Positions 12,001 to 22,501 of a DNA stretch of 64,000 nucleotides are shown in pieces. Numbering within the stretch: position 1 is the stretch's first letter; every line of letters begins with the position of its first letter. The stretch is taken from assembly GCA_963682055.1 (NCBI GenBank), contig OY821746.1, positions 11,433,992-11,497,991 of the forward strand, given 5' to 3'. The stretch is from Primula veris. Its lineage: Eukaryota > Streptophyta > Magnoliopsida > Ericales > Primulaceae. The notes below the pieces were generated by a model. It saw only the letters and a list, made by a program, of their open reading frames with translations, had not been told where the DNA came from and searched no databases. The translations under genes were made by a program, and so were the position numbers.

Positions 12001-13656
12001 CTTTGTCCTGCCTAATTCTCACAAGGGCAAACTAATAGAGAAAATGTAGTGATTTGTGTAAATATTATAGGTTAAAGAGGTTGGTTAAAAGATTCTACTT
12101 CCTTATCTGGTTTCTTGTTATTGTTTTTAAAACCTGGAATTTTCTCACGCAGTGCCCAAATTGCGGAAATGAATTTCAGATCTTTAGGTATGCGAAGCTT
12201 TATATGAGCCACTAGAATTCGACGATAGATTTATGAAGTGGATCACACGATTTTCATCCTTAATCATCTGCCTCTTTAAATTGTCACAGATCAGTCATAA
12301 ATGAAGATTCGCAGCAATGTCCTTACTGCAGTCAACCTTTCTCAGGTAAGAATCAAGGGAAATTGGTCAGTAAGTACATTATTAACTACTTAATTACCAA
12401 AAAATTATCTTAAAAAACATATTATCTGTTTAGTACGTGCGTCTCAATTCAGACTCATTTTACTCGTTTTCTTTTATCCATTTTTAAGTACTTGTCTCCA
12501 TTCGTCTCTCTTCTCCTCCCGATTTCGCCCCTTTGCCATTATCGTATTTTTCGGATCAAAAGTTAATGTTCGCCTAATTATAGTTGAAGTAATTCCCCAT
12601 TAGTTTCAAAATTAAATTGGGAGCTAGAGTTTAGAATCTGGGATCCAGAGAGAGATTGAAAATCCTCAATCTCTATTTCGATTACAATCAGGTTTAGAGC
12701 AACAAAAAATACCCAATCATTTTTTCCCAGCGCAACTAAGAGCATCAATCCATTATAAGAGAAACTAAGAATGCACCAATCATTTTAAGAGCAACTACGA
12801 GCACCGATCATTTTTGTTTAACAAATCACAGATATGTAGGAGTCATATTCAGAGCAACGTAAGAGTAACTAAGAGCATATTCGGATTCGAATCTTGACTT
12901 TCAACCATATAGACACTAGACATGTATCAAACAAAAATTTCCTGAAGAATCAGATCCAGGCTTGCATTAACTATACAATGTATAACTTTAGTATGTCGGA
13001 ATATAGAAGCCTTAAAAGGTAAAGTGGAAAGTTAGTATCTTATGAGTTTGAAAATTTCTATTTTTCTTATCGTAAATCTTTTTTCTTTCATACAGTGGTC
13101 GGCAATGAGTTTGTTAGGGACCCTGGGAAGTTCTCGAACGAAGCTAATACTTTTGAGGAAGCTTTTAACGATTTTTTTCCTGCCTCCAAAAAGGGTACAG
13201 TTCTTTCCTTATTTTGTACAGAATTTCTAGAATTTAGTAACATGTTTATAAATTGTCTTCAAACTGAGTTGTAAAGAAAATATAGTTTGTGTTCCGTTAT
13301 GGTTACTGAAACTGTTTTCTTGTTATGGAAAAATACGTTAATTGCGTACGACACACGTTAAAGATTGGTTCTTAGGACGCAAATGTTAGACTTGAAATAT
13401 ATTATAGGATATAGAAAAAAAATCACTGTTTTAGAGAACTGAAAAAAAGTAGCGGAGTAGTTTCCGAAGTTTCAGTATCTATAGGCTGGAACTCATAAAA
13501 ATATAGAGCTTTAATTATTTCTAACATACACAACCAAATAAATCATGATATAATTACGCTATTTGCTTTTAATGTTATCTCTGGTCGTCTTGTGCAGAGA
13601 AAAAATTATCGAAAACAATTGTTGATATTGAAGCTGAAGTGAAAGACGTGGACTAA
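9089..13656 (+). CDS. Plastid-targeted membrane protein with a zinc ribbon
   Basis: Seven exons can be joined in frame: 9089-9589, 10341-10382, 11325-11402, 12153-12187, 12290-12345, 13096-13194 and 13598-13656, giving 289 residues. All introns are GT-AG. I chose ATG 9089; the frame is open a little further upstream but without an ATG. The N-terminus is Ser/Thr- and basic-rich with few acidic residues, like a chloroplast transit peptide. Two hydrophobic segments follow: NIALAVGLTYLSLTGQLGWLL, interrupted here as one window, and LLAVIIPIVGLGALFWW. After these, CPNCGNEF (exon 4) and CPYCSQPF (exon 5) form a four-Cys zinc ribbon. The tail has VVGNEFVRDPGKF and ends in an acidic DIEAEVKDVD. Sequences of this shape exist in other plants, but I cannot give a gene name or function. 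The 14-codon exon 2 is the least certain part. Confidence 0.8.
9774..10035. mobile_element. Tourist-like MITE (PIF/Harbinger)
   Basis: A 262-bp element has matching terminal inverted repeats GGCCTCGTTTGGTTG at the left and CAACCAAACGAGGCC at the right, flanked by the direct repeat TTA (9771-9773 and 10036-10038). A TTA target site and G-rich GTTTGG termini are characteristic of Tourist/PIF-Harbinger MITEs. Subterminal inverted words (cgggatt..ctaatcccg) add to the fold-back. It lies in intron 1 of the plastid zinc-ribbon gene and contains no ORF. Confidence 0.88.
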
Positions 13657-16600
13657 AAGCAAATTTCTTATAACTCATTGCTTTGAGAATGCTATAGATG
13701 GATGGTATATTTCTGCTCTTGGAAAGGAGAGGCTAAAGGAATTTGTGGGTGACCCCATTTACAGGGTTTTCACTAAAACGTTGTGGTCATCAGTTAACTT
13801 CAACATGTCTATATGAACACAAGTCCTATGATTTTTGGCTGGTACCTAGGCATGTAATGTAATTCATTATAATTTATAGTAACTGTCAAAGTTGTAATAC
13901 TCTGAATTGTGCACAAAATAATTGAGAAATTGTGAGTGTGCACTTTGATATTGTTTTCACTGGGGTAACTATTGGGAAGACTTGATGCATTAAAAATTAG
14001 CATGCTAAACCCAAAAGAATTACGACATATAGAATGGGAGAACCCTATTCGCTTGATTTACTATTTTTAAAGGTACATCCGGTTTAAAAAAAGAGTTCTG
14101 TTTTCACTACAACAGTATCACAACCATTTCTCTTAAAAATGTTTCTAAGCAATAGATTTTCGACTGCTTTGTAATTTTGTTCTGAATTTGCCTGCTTCTA
14201 GTAATAGAAATTATGGTAACGTGTGTAATCAAAGTTGTAGATTTTTCTTTTTTATATCTTAAAACATGTTCAAAATACTAGTATCATGAGAATTACAAAT
14301 ATCTACATATCAATCAACTTAATTATAAAAATTCTACATATGTGTACTTCTTTACAATTACTTATTTGCAATTAGATACATATATCATAAAAAATAACAA
14401 AATTTACAAAAAATAAAATCAGAAAAATTGAAAAGAAATATTAAAAAAAATCAAAATTTTATACGCAGTATCAAACTGAATTAGACATAATTGGTCATGA
14501 TTAGATATGATTAAACAGGATTAGACATACAAGATTGGACATGATTGACCAGGATTAGACATGATCAAACATGATTAAACATACAAGATTGAACAAGATT
14601 AGATATGATCAGACAAGATCACACATATTTTAATTTTTGTATTAAAAATGTATTTTTTAAAATTTTGTTTTTTTTTAATTTTTTAATTTCCAAATATTTT
14701 TTTCGAGTTTTTTGGATTTTTTAATGACATGTACCTATTTGTAAATAAGTTCACAAAATATGTATTTTTTTTTTTTATAAAAGAGTCACCAAATTCAAAA
14801 CAACAGGGTATTTTTGTAAATAAGTTTCTGAATATGTACTAAATTGTCATTTTTCCAAAAGAGTTCGAATCCAATTAAACATGATAGTCTTTGGAGGTTG
14901 TTAATTTGACGGTTCAGTGGTTGAGTAACCGATATGCAAACACCTTCTACTCCAAAATGCATGGTTTGTTTTCAGTCTGAATCCTATTTAATTGCACCAA
15001 ATTTTGGAGCAACAAGAGACCCTGGAAAAGCAAATATAAATCACCATACAATCTCAAACACAAATAGTTTGAAGATGGTTAGTGCACAGCCAAAATCGCG
15101 GTGCCACATAAAATATAAATAAATCAGATACCACAGTTTTTGCGTCTAGACATACCCCGTCAAAGAATTTTCACACGAAAAAAATTAAGAAAAGATGAAA
15201 AGATACAACCACGTAGTTATTTTTTAGTAAGTTGTCCCACCAAGTACTTGGTACTGGAAACAAAGCGATATCCAAACCAAGATTTATCGTCGTAACAGGA
15301 TCGAATTTCACTTACACATTCTCTACATGTTCTCAGTAAAAGGGAGCAGAGAATTGTATGATGACTCGATGCTGCCGGAACTTCAACATTCTCGTACAAT
15401 TAAATTTGTGCAAATGAATTAATATTGGAAATGCCAACCAAGATTATAAACATATTCAAATCCACAGTTTTCGTATCTTAACAGATTCAAAGCATTCCAC
15501 CTGATCATATTACAAACCCATGCTCACTAAACTACTTAAATAAAAATAAAAAAGAACCACCAGAAACATAACCATAGGTTCATACCAAACACAAGTTCAT
15601 CAAGCATGATTAAATCTCATTTATCCTTTCCACATGAACATACTAATTGCGATATTTTCCAACACCAGGTACCATCAGATTCTCCAAAATTTGTTGATTA
15701 ATTTCTCTACCAATAAATCCCTTCATCATGAAGATACTTATCACATCTTCTGGTTTCTGGTAATTCATCTCAGAATCCAGACAAGTAGCAGTTTGACAGC
15801 TTGTTTTAATATCGGAATGGGGAATTTTAGCACCAGGGTGAGGTTTTCCAGATTCAGCGGCTTGCTCTTGTAGCACATATATTCTAGCTTGCAGTGTGTT
15901 CACTGTCTTTGCCAAGTCATTTTTCTGACCTTGGGGTGATTTCTCAATAGTTTTACTGATGAAACAACCACCGGCAGATGTAGTATTTTTTATCGAAAAC
16001 ATGAATAATATCGGATCAAATAACAAAAGCTGCAATACACTTTAGAATTAGAAAGATTAGTATCATTACTTAATTAGCATATTAAAAATAATCGGTCCGC
16101 TTCGGTGTGGTTTTAACCAAAATTGAAATCAAACCAAACCATACCAATCAGAGTTTGTTTGATTTGGTTCGGTAACAAAAAGTCGAAAGTAAGACAAGCT
16201 TGAAAAATTTTCAATTTATATTTTATTTCAAACTCTAATTTAAAAAACAAGTAGAAAGTCAAATTAACAATAGTAACTTTGAACATAATTAAATCTATTT
16301 AGAAATACAAATAGCAAGTAAACATCGCACCCCATTGGTGTGAAACTTATACTTAAGGTTCTAAATGGCCCAAGTTGGGTTTTAGGAGATAATCATTTGT
16401 CTAGTGTCTAATCGTATTTAATTATGTTTAATCACCGGCTAATCTTTTTGTCTCCGTCTAGTTTGTTATGTTTTTAGCTTTGCCTCCTGCCTAGACTCTG
16501 CCTGATTTTGAATCCGTCTCTCTTTTTAGAATATTGATTATACTAAAAACACAAATTGATAGTTACGAGAAGTTTGGGTGATAATGAACCAAAATAAATC

Positions 16601-17100
16601 AAGCATGATTGTTTCCAGATTCATGTGGTTTATGTTTTTTTTTTCCGTGTTGATTATGGAATAATATGTTCATGTTTGATTAATGTTTTCGATTTAGAGC
16701 GATTTAATAATCGAATATCTGACGAGTTAAACATAAGTTTGCTTCTGAAGAGTTTATTTTAATTAAAACTTTAAATAAAGCTAAATGGGGATGCTTTTAT
16801 TTTGTTATATAATATGATAGGCTTAAATAAAATATAAAATCACCCCAATGTAATAAAACTGTTCTACAATTATAAATAACGTTAACCTTACTCATTGTGT
16901 TTGTCACTAATCAGTTATACTAACTAGTTAAAAACTAAATTTTATTTTCGACTTAAAATTTTCACCATTACAATACAATATACGTTTTAAAGTCAATATG
17001 AGTATATGAATCTATTTTTATATATGTATTATTGACTAATCTTGCAAACCAAGCTCTTGATGAATCAAACATACCTTACGCGTGATCATCCCGCACATTT
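13657..17100. other. Spacer after the plastid zinc-ribbon gene
   Basis: Mostly AT-rich sequence. At 14480-14630 there is a degenerate run of short words such as gattagacatgat and catacaagattgga. At about 16360-16540 words like 'gcctagactctgcctgatttt' and 'gtctagt' resemble, in reverse complement, the MITE at 61981-62171. One possible ORF on the minus strand is listed separately. No other gene is supported. Confidence 0.4.
15643..16035 (-). CDS. Unrecognised ORF, possible gene fragment
   Basis: An open frame of 130 codons on the minus strand. The C-terminal ~95 residues have balanced, protein-like composition, including a possible short amphipathic helix (NDLAKTVNTLQARIYVLQEQ) and a closing GFIGREINQQILENLMVPG. 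The first ~30 residues look like intron sequence, and a possible acceptor (TTTCATCAG) lies just upstream of the protein-like part. I do not recognise the family. It could be a terminal exon or a captured fragment, or a chance ORF. Confidence 0.25.
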   Translation of the reverse strand: MQLLLFDPILFMFSIKNTTSAGGCFISKTIEKSPQGQKNDLAKTVNTLQARIYVLQEQAAESGKPHPGAKIPHSDIKTSCQTATCLDSEMNYQKPEDVISIFMMKGFIGREINQQILENLMVPGVGKYRN

Positions 17101-17525
17101 GCTATACGATTTTCCTTACCTTTTTCTTGTTCGGTTGTCCAGAAGCAAAAGAAACATGAACCGAACAAGAAAGTTTTCCTCAAAAATTTGGCTTAGCAAT
17201 CGGTGAAACCACAAAATACTAACCACGGAAATCATTTGATTGATGGAGGTGAGATTGCTCATTAAGTATGGAAGTACTTTAGTGATGTTTTTGGAATTCA
17301 GTATTTGGAATATATGAGCTGGAAGGAAATTCTGAATAAATGGATGGAAAAGAGTGGAAGAAATGATCAATATAGTATTGTGACTGGCCTAGTTCTTTTC
17401 TTTATTATTTGGGAGCTATGATTAAATAAGCTACCATATAAGCATGATAATGAAGACATGTCTGCAGATAAGATAATTGGAAGGGTGTTAAAATGGCTCC
17501 TAGATGTTAATAAAATAGTCAAGCC

Positions 17526-18216
17526 TGGCGAGCCTGATTTTCTTCCCAAACTCGGCTAAATCAATTCGCATCGGCCCCGATCTTCCGAGATGTCCGAAGT
17601 GGTTTGTGTCTCCTTCGATGGCGAGGTGCTCTTCCTATCTGCACAAGAAACGAACAGGGGCCCGGGGTTGATACCAGGTTTTTTCTCTCCAACGGTCAAG
17701 TCAGTATTGGTATAGACTGAAGATAGGAATATAGTTAAGGGTGAGGGATCGTGCCGGTTACAAGTCGTGGCGTCATGTATCACGGGTAGTATTCTAGAGG
17801 TCCGGGTTGTTTAAGCTTTATCTCTCCTCTCTATATTTGTGCGTCCCCTCTAAGTGGTATTAGTGGGGGTATTTATAGTGTGATCAGAGGTGTATTAGCT
17901 CTTGGATCACTGTACTGTTAAGTGTTGATCCAACGGCGTCGGGTCATTTATGACTCTGACAAGGGTACTGTCCTTTTCCGGGGCCCACAGGGGCTGGCCT
18001 GTGATTGGGCCACGTCGATGAAACATATAAAGGGTCCCCCCAGGGAGCAGCAGCATTAATTGGGGAAGCGTACTTGATACGCTTCCTAGGCCGGCGTGGT
18101 CACAGACCGGTCCACCTAGATCCGGGGTGATACGCGGCCTATGATTGACAGACCCGGGTAGCATTCTGTGGTGATTGTATTGCCCCGGACGAGGGGTTGT
18201 CGACATTCCCTCGCCA
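17526..18216 (-). repeat. 3' LTR of the Tat element
   Basis: 691 bp, the same length as the partner LTR. It contains a perfect 9-bp stem, 5-nt loop palindrome (ggaagcgta cttga tacgcttcc) near 18062-18086. A minus-strand TATA-like CTATAAATA lies near 17870-17880. The sequence just inside the LTR (18217 onward) holds only a weak purine tract on the minus strand, so the polypurine tract is not clear. Confidence 0.92.
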
Positions 18217-18609
18217 ACAGCTCCCTGTCCGGAGTCGTTGTTAAGGACGAGGTCGGCGAGGATCTCTAATCTTTACGGGGGCTCCGGTCATCCTGTTCTT
18301 ACGTCTGGCTTTGTGGAGGTATCTTAACACGGTCTGTCTTGTTGACACGTGTTCTTGTATTCTTGGAATTTTGACACGTGGAGCACGCCCATCGTGCATT
18401 TATGAGGCGCCGCCTCTGTCTCTTCGATTCTATCAATGCCATCAATGCTAAAACGGCCGAAGAGTGACACTTGGCAGTTGACCTCTGTTTGCTGTCCACG
18501 TGGGATGCGTCGATTGAGTGGCAGCAGTTATTTGTAGGAGTTTGTGTCATTGAACCGTTGCCGTCTTTTCACCTTCTGGTAAATGTCTTTTCATCTTCTG
18601 GTGGGGGTC

Positions 18610-18617
18610 TATAAATA
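18610..18617 (+). promoter_or_regulatory. TATA box of the antisense gene in the Tat element
   Basis: TATAAATA in the context gggtcTATAAATAccctcagtg, on the plus strand and opposite to gag-pol, about 110 bp upstream of the ATG at 18728. The interval to the ATG is C/T-rich (ctttctcaccctctctctaaaa), as in plant leaders. It lies inside the element, about 400 bp from the 3' LTR. Confidence 0.65.
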
Positions 18618-18727
18618 CCCTCAGTGAAATCTCATTTTCACTTTCTCACCCTCTCTCTAAAATTTCTTACAGCAACCTATTTTCTCTTCCTTCCCATACT
18701 TAGCGAATTCTCAAATACCTAACCGGC

Positions 18728-21437
18728 ATGGTGATAACACACGGAGCCGGAAAGGGTCCGATGGTTGCTCCCCAACCACGGCGTTTGGCGGTGATGGCCA
18801 ACGCATTGCCGTTCAGGGCTATGGTCGTTGACCCGGCCTTGTCGGTGGCCATTAATGATAGCAGCATAATGGTCAGGCTACATGGGCCTAACCTCGACGA
18901 GTTTAGGCAGCTATGTGGAATCGGAGAAGAATTCAAGCTCCGAAGGTGCGAGAGTGCCGACGAGGTGAACGGGATCGTGGCTGATCCCAAAAACATGGTA
19001 ACACTCTCCCTCTCCACTCTTATGTTTGGAGGTACTGACCTCCCCATCCCGGAGCTGCTGGCAGAGTTATGCGCCTGGACGCAGACTCTCCCATGCCAGT
19101 GGCCGCTGCAGGCGCACCGTATCTGCGCCGGGATGGAAGCCCTAAATGTTCTATTGGGCCCGGCCCTTTCGGAACCATTGGGGCTTAAGGAGCTCTTGGC
19201 CTGCTATGAATTTCTGCAGACCGAGCCAAGCTCCCAATCCAAGAGCAGGCAGCCCTACTTGAGGTGCCGGGCTCATAATCAGCTGATCACGGGTAACTCC
19301 GATTCGAATCGGGGTTATACCCAAGACGTGATCGTAGTGGAGGGCGACTGGCTCCGCCGAGATGATCTGACTCTCCCCACAAAGCCGGGAAGGGTGCTCA
19401 GCAACAAAGATTTTAAGGCCACGGTGGCCATGAAGCTTAGGGGCCTGGGCGAACCCAACATAGCATCGTTGGAGATGGCCCTCAATTGGTGGGGCCCGAA
19501 TGGGGATGATGCCGGTGCACGTGACGCGGAGCGTCTGCTGATGTGCAGTTCCCCCACAACTTGCAAGGGGAACGACTTCAAATGGCCCCATAGGACTTTC
19601 TGTCATGTGGGGTACTCCCGGGACAGATGGGAGAAGGAGAAGGGGTTGGAGTCCACCCTTCCCCCTAAGACTCCCAAAGATTCCGAGGCCGCTGAAGTAT
19701 CTACCACGGAGAGGCCTGTGGTGAAGGTGCCAAAGGGCCTGAGGCCGAGTGTCAAGCCAAAGCCGACGCTGACACTTGGCCCAAAGATAATCGCTGGGGC
19801 TCCTGCATCAGCCGGGGTATTTTTCGAGGCCCGTCTGGATGGTACAACAATCCCTTATAGAAAGGGGCCGGGGGGGACGCGTCTGTATATAGATCAGTAC
19901 GGGAAGCCGTTACCAGACGTCCTTCCCCTGAGCTCGAGGGAGCCGGAAGAGGCGGGCTCCTTTCGCCTGGAAGAAAGCTCTCCTGAGGCTCCACCTACCG
20001 GTCCAGCCCTGGGCACCTCTCGGACCTTGGTGAGTTAGATTCCGTTCTGCAGTTTTGCACTTAGCTAAATTTTGTAATTTGCTAATTTTTCTAACTTCTT
20101 TTTTCTTGTTCTGAACGATGTAGGTGGTTCGTTCCGATGAGGAGGACGAGGAGGTTGTAGAGCCCGAGGCCATTGAGGAGGAGGTCGTCGAGGCAAGGGA
20201 TGAGGAGGTTGTAGAAGTGGCTCCTGCTGATGTAGGGGATGATGAGGAAGAAGAAGGGGCGGTCGATAAGGTTGCTGAGACGGGGGAGCCCGAGGGGGTA
20301 GTGGGAGAGGTCGAGGCCGAGGCCGAGGAGAGGGATGTGGTAGGGACAAGAGAGAGGGACGTGGCGGTTTTGCCTCAATCGGCTGTCCCGGATGATTTGG
20401 CAGCCCAGGCCAGACTTGATCGGCTGGCCCGCAAGGCCCTTCTTGGGAAGAGAAAGGTGGAGGGGATGAAGTCCCTCCAAGGGGAAAAGAGGGCCAAGGT
20501 CGGAGGGAGCAACCCACCTGGGGTTGTGGTCGTGGAGAGGCCTAGGGGGACGTCGGGCCCTGCTCAAGGCCCTACTCAAGGCTCAAGCTCCAGCTCTGCC
20601 TCCCCGACTCACAGGATGCCTGTGCAGACGCCCGAGGAGGTGAAGGCGGCCACGGGGGTGAAGAGCATAATGGAGGCTCACCCATCCGCCGGGTTACTAG
20701 TTCTGGCTGCGCTCCAGCAGCAAAGCGTCGAGGCTGATCACCGAGGTCGTGACCTCGCCTCCTCCATGGCATCGGCCATGGCCATGATACCTCAGGTACG
20801 TAACCCCTTGTAGAGTCTATTTTGTATGTTTTCACATTCTTCCCAAATATTTTTGCTAAGTGTTTTGATCTTTCCCTTGTAGGCCTATTTGATGATGAAT
20901 CAGTATGTCTATCACCAAGGCCAGCTGGTGAGGTCATGGGCCGCGAAGGCAGAGGCTAATGCCAATCTCGTGGAGGAGGCCCAAAAAAGGGCGGAGGAGG
21001 CCCAGAAAAGGTCTGAGGAGGCCCAACTCAGGGCGGAGAAAGGTGAGGGCCTCAACGCCACGGTTAAGGCTCGAAGGGTCGAAGCCGTGAAGGCCAGAAC
21101 GGAGGCCGAGGAGCGTGCCCAGGCTGCGGAGGCGGCTCTAAAAGAGGCTGAGGCTGGCGTAACCGACAAGATAAAGGCGACGGTCCAAACTGGTCAAGCC
21201 GAGCTGAATGCCGCCTGGGCCCAAAAGACACAGAAGGATTTCAACTCCTTCTACGTCGAAGGGTGGTATGAGGTGGCTGCCTTTATGAGGGCGGGACCGG
21301 ACCATCCGGTATGGAACGTGGAAAATATTATCGTTCCCGTCCCCTCAGCTCCCATTCCGGACGTGGTTCCTTTGACTCCTCGAGCTCTCTCGGACGAAGA
21401 GGACGGGGAGGATGAAGACGAAGTTAGCCAGAACTAG
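18728..21437 (+). CDS. Antisense additional ORF (aORF) of the Tat element, spliced
   Basis: Three exons, 18728-20029, 20124-20795 and 20883-21437, are joined by two small GT-AG introns, both in phase 0. They give an open 842-residue protein on the strand opposite to gag-pol. The N-terminal third resembles proteins labelled 'putative gypsy-type transposon' in plants: FRQLCGIGEEFKL near 57-69, YLRCRAHNQLI, then VVEGDW. The middle (exon 2) is strongly acidic (EEDEEVVEPEAIEEEVVEA). Exon 3 is rich in Ala/Glu/Lys heptad-like sequence (EEAQKRAEEAQKRSEEAQLR), predicting a coiled coil, and ends in an acidic tail. Extra antisense ORFs between pol and the 3' LTR are known in Tat/Ogre-type elements; their function is unknown. 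No stop or frameshift is seen, whereas pol is broken. Base composition is G+C-rich like the rest of the element. Confidence 0.82.
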
Positions 21438-21669
21438 GGTAGATTTAGATTGTTGTTTTTCAATGTAATTTCTTTTTTGTACTTAGCATGTAATAGCTTT
21501 CCCTGGAATGAAATGAAAAACAATTTTGGCTCTTTAGACTTGTCTTTATTTATTCTCCTGTTTTTTATTCAAACTGTGTTTCATATGTATGTGCTCCCAA
21601 TGAGTGGGCCCTTATGCTTCGGCGTCGGGACCCTCATTTTACATCGACGCACAATTCGAATTAACACCT

Positions 21670-22390
21670 CACAAAATTCAAATAAATATAATCTGGGGTG
21701 CCGTATAGGCTCGGGTGTTCTGAAACACTTGTAAGATTTAAATGAACTGAAAAATTCAAATAAATATAAACCGGGGTGCCGTATAGGCTCGGGTGTTCTG
21801 AAACACTTGCAAGATTTAAATGAACTAAAAAATTCAAATAAATATAAACCGGGGTGCCGTATAGGCTCGGGTGTTCTGAAACACTTGTAAGATTTAAATG
21901 AACTGAGGCTCAGGTGTTCTGAAACACTTGTAAGATTTAAATGAACTGAAAAAATTCAAATAAATATAATCTGGGGTGCCGTATAGGCTCGGGTGTTCTG
22001 AAACACTTGTAAGATTTAAATGAACTGAAAAATTCAAATAAATATAAACCGGGGTGCCGTATAGGCTCGGGTGTTCTGAAACACTTGCAAGATTTAAATG
22101 AACTGAAAAATTCAAATAAATATAAACCGGGGTGCCGTATAGGCTCGGGTGTTCTGAAACACTTGCAAGATTTAAATGAACTGAAAAATTCAAATAAATA
22201 TAAACCGGGGTGCCGTATAGGCTCGGGTGTTCTGAAACACTTGTAAGATTTAAATGAACTGAAAAAATTCAAATAAATATAATCCGGGGTGCCGTATAGG
22301 CTCGGGTGTTCTGAAACACTTGTAAGATTTAAATGAACTGAAAAATTCAAATAAATATAAACCGGGGTGCCGTGTAGGCTCGGGTGTATA
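21670..22390. repeat. 78-bp tandem array in the Tat element
   Basis: About nine full units and one truncated unit (near 21900-21945). Unit starts marked by 'ggggtgccgt' fall at 21695, 21773, 21851, 21973, 22051, 22129, 22207, 22286 and 22364. Each unit has aaattcaaataaatataa, ggggtgccgtataggctcgg and gtgttctgaaacacttg.aagatttaaatgaactga. The word gtgttctgaaacac is itself an imperfect palindrome. The array lies between the integrase stop and the end of the antisense gene. Tandem arrays in this part of Tat/Ogre elements are known to seed satellites. Confidence 0.92.
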
Positions 22391-22501
22391 TCATGACAAA
22401 GCCTTTAGGATACTTTGGAATTAATCAACAGTTTCATTCATATAGCCTACAGGCATATTTACATCGTATTTTTATTTACATCAAGACACAAAGGCCGAGC
22501 T

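Noticed and set aside
10549..12035. Open frames inside the plastid-protein gene
   Set aside because: They lie in its introns, are short, and show no domain.
20065..20579. Proline- and arginine-rich open frames on the minus strand
   Set aside because: They lie antisense to the acidic exon 2 of the aORF; their composition is a shadow of its Glu/Asp/Val-rich coding.
21894..22350. Minus-strand repeated open frames
   Set aside because: They are translations of the 78-bp tandem array (26 codons per unit) and not a gene.
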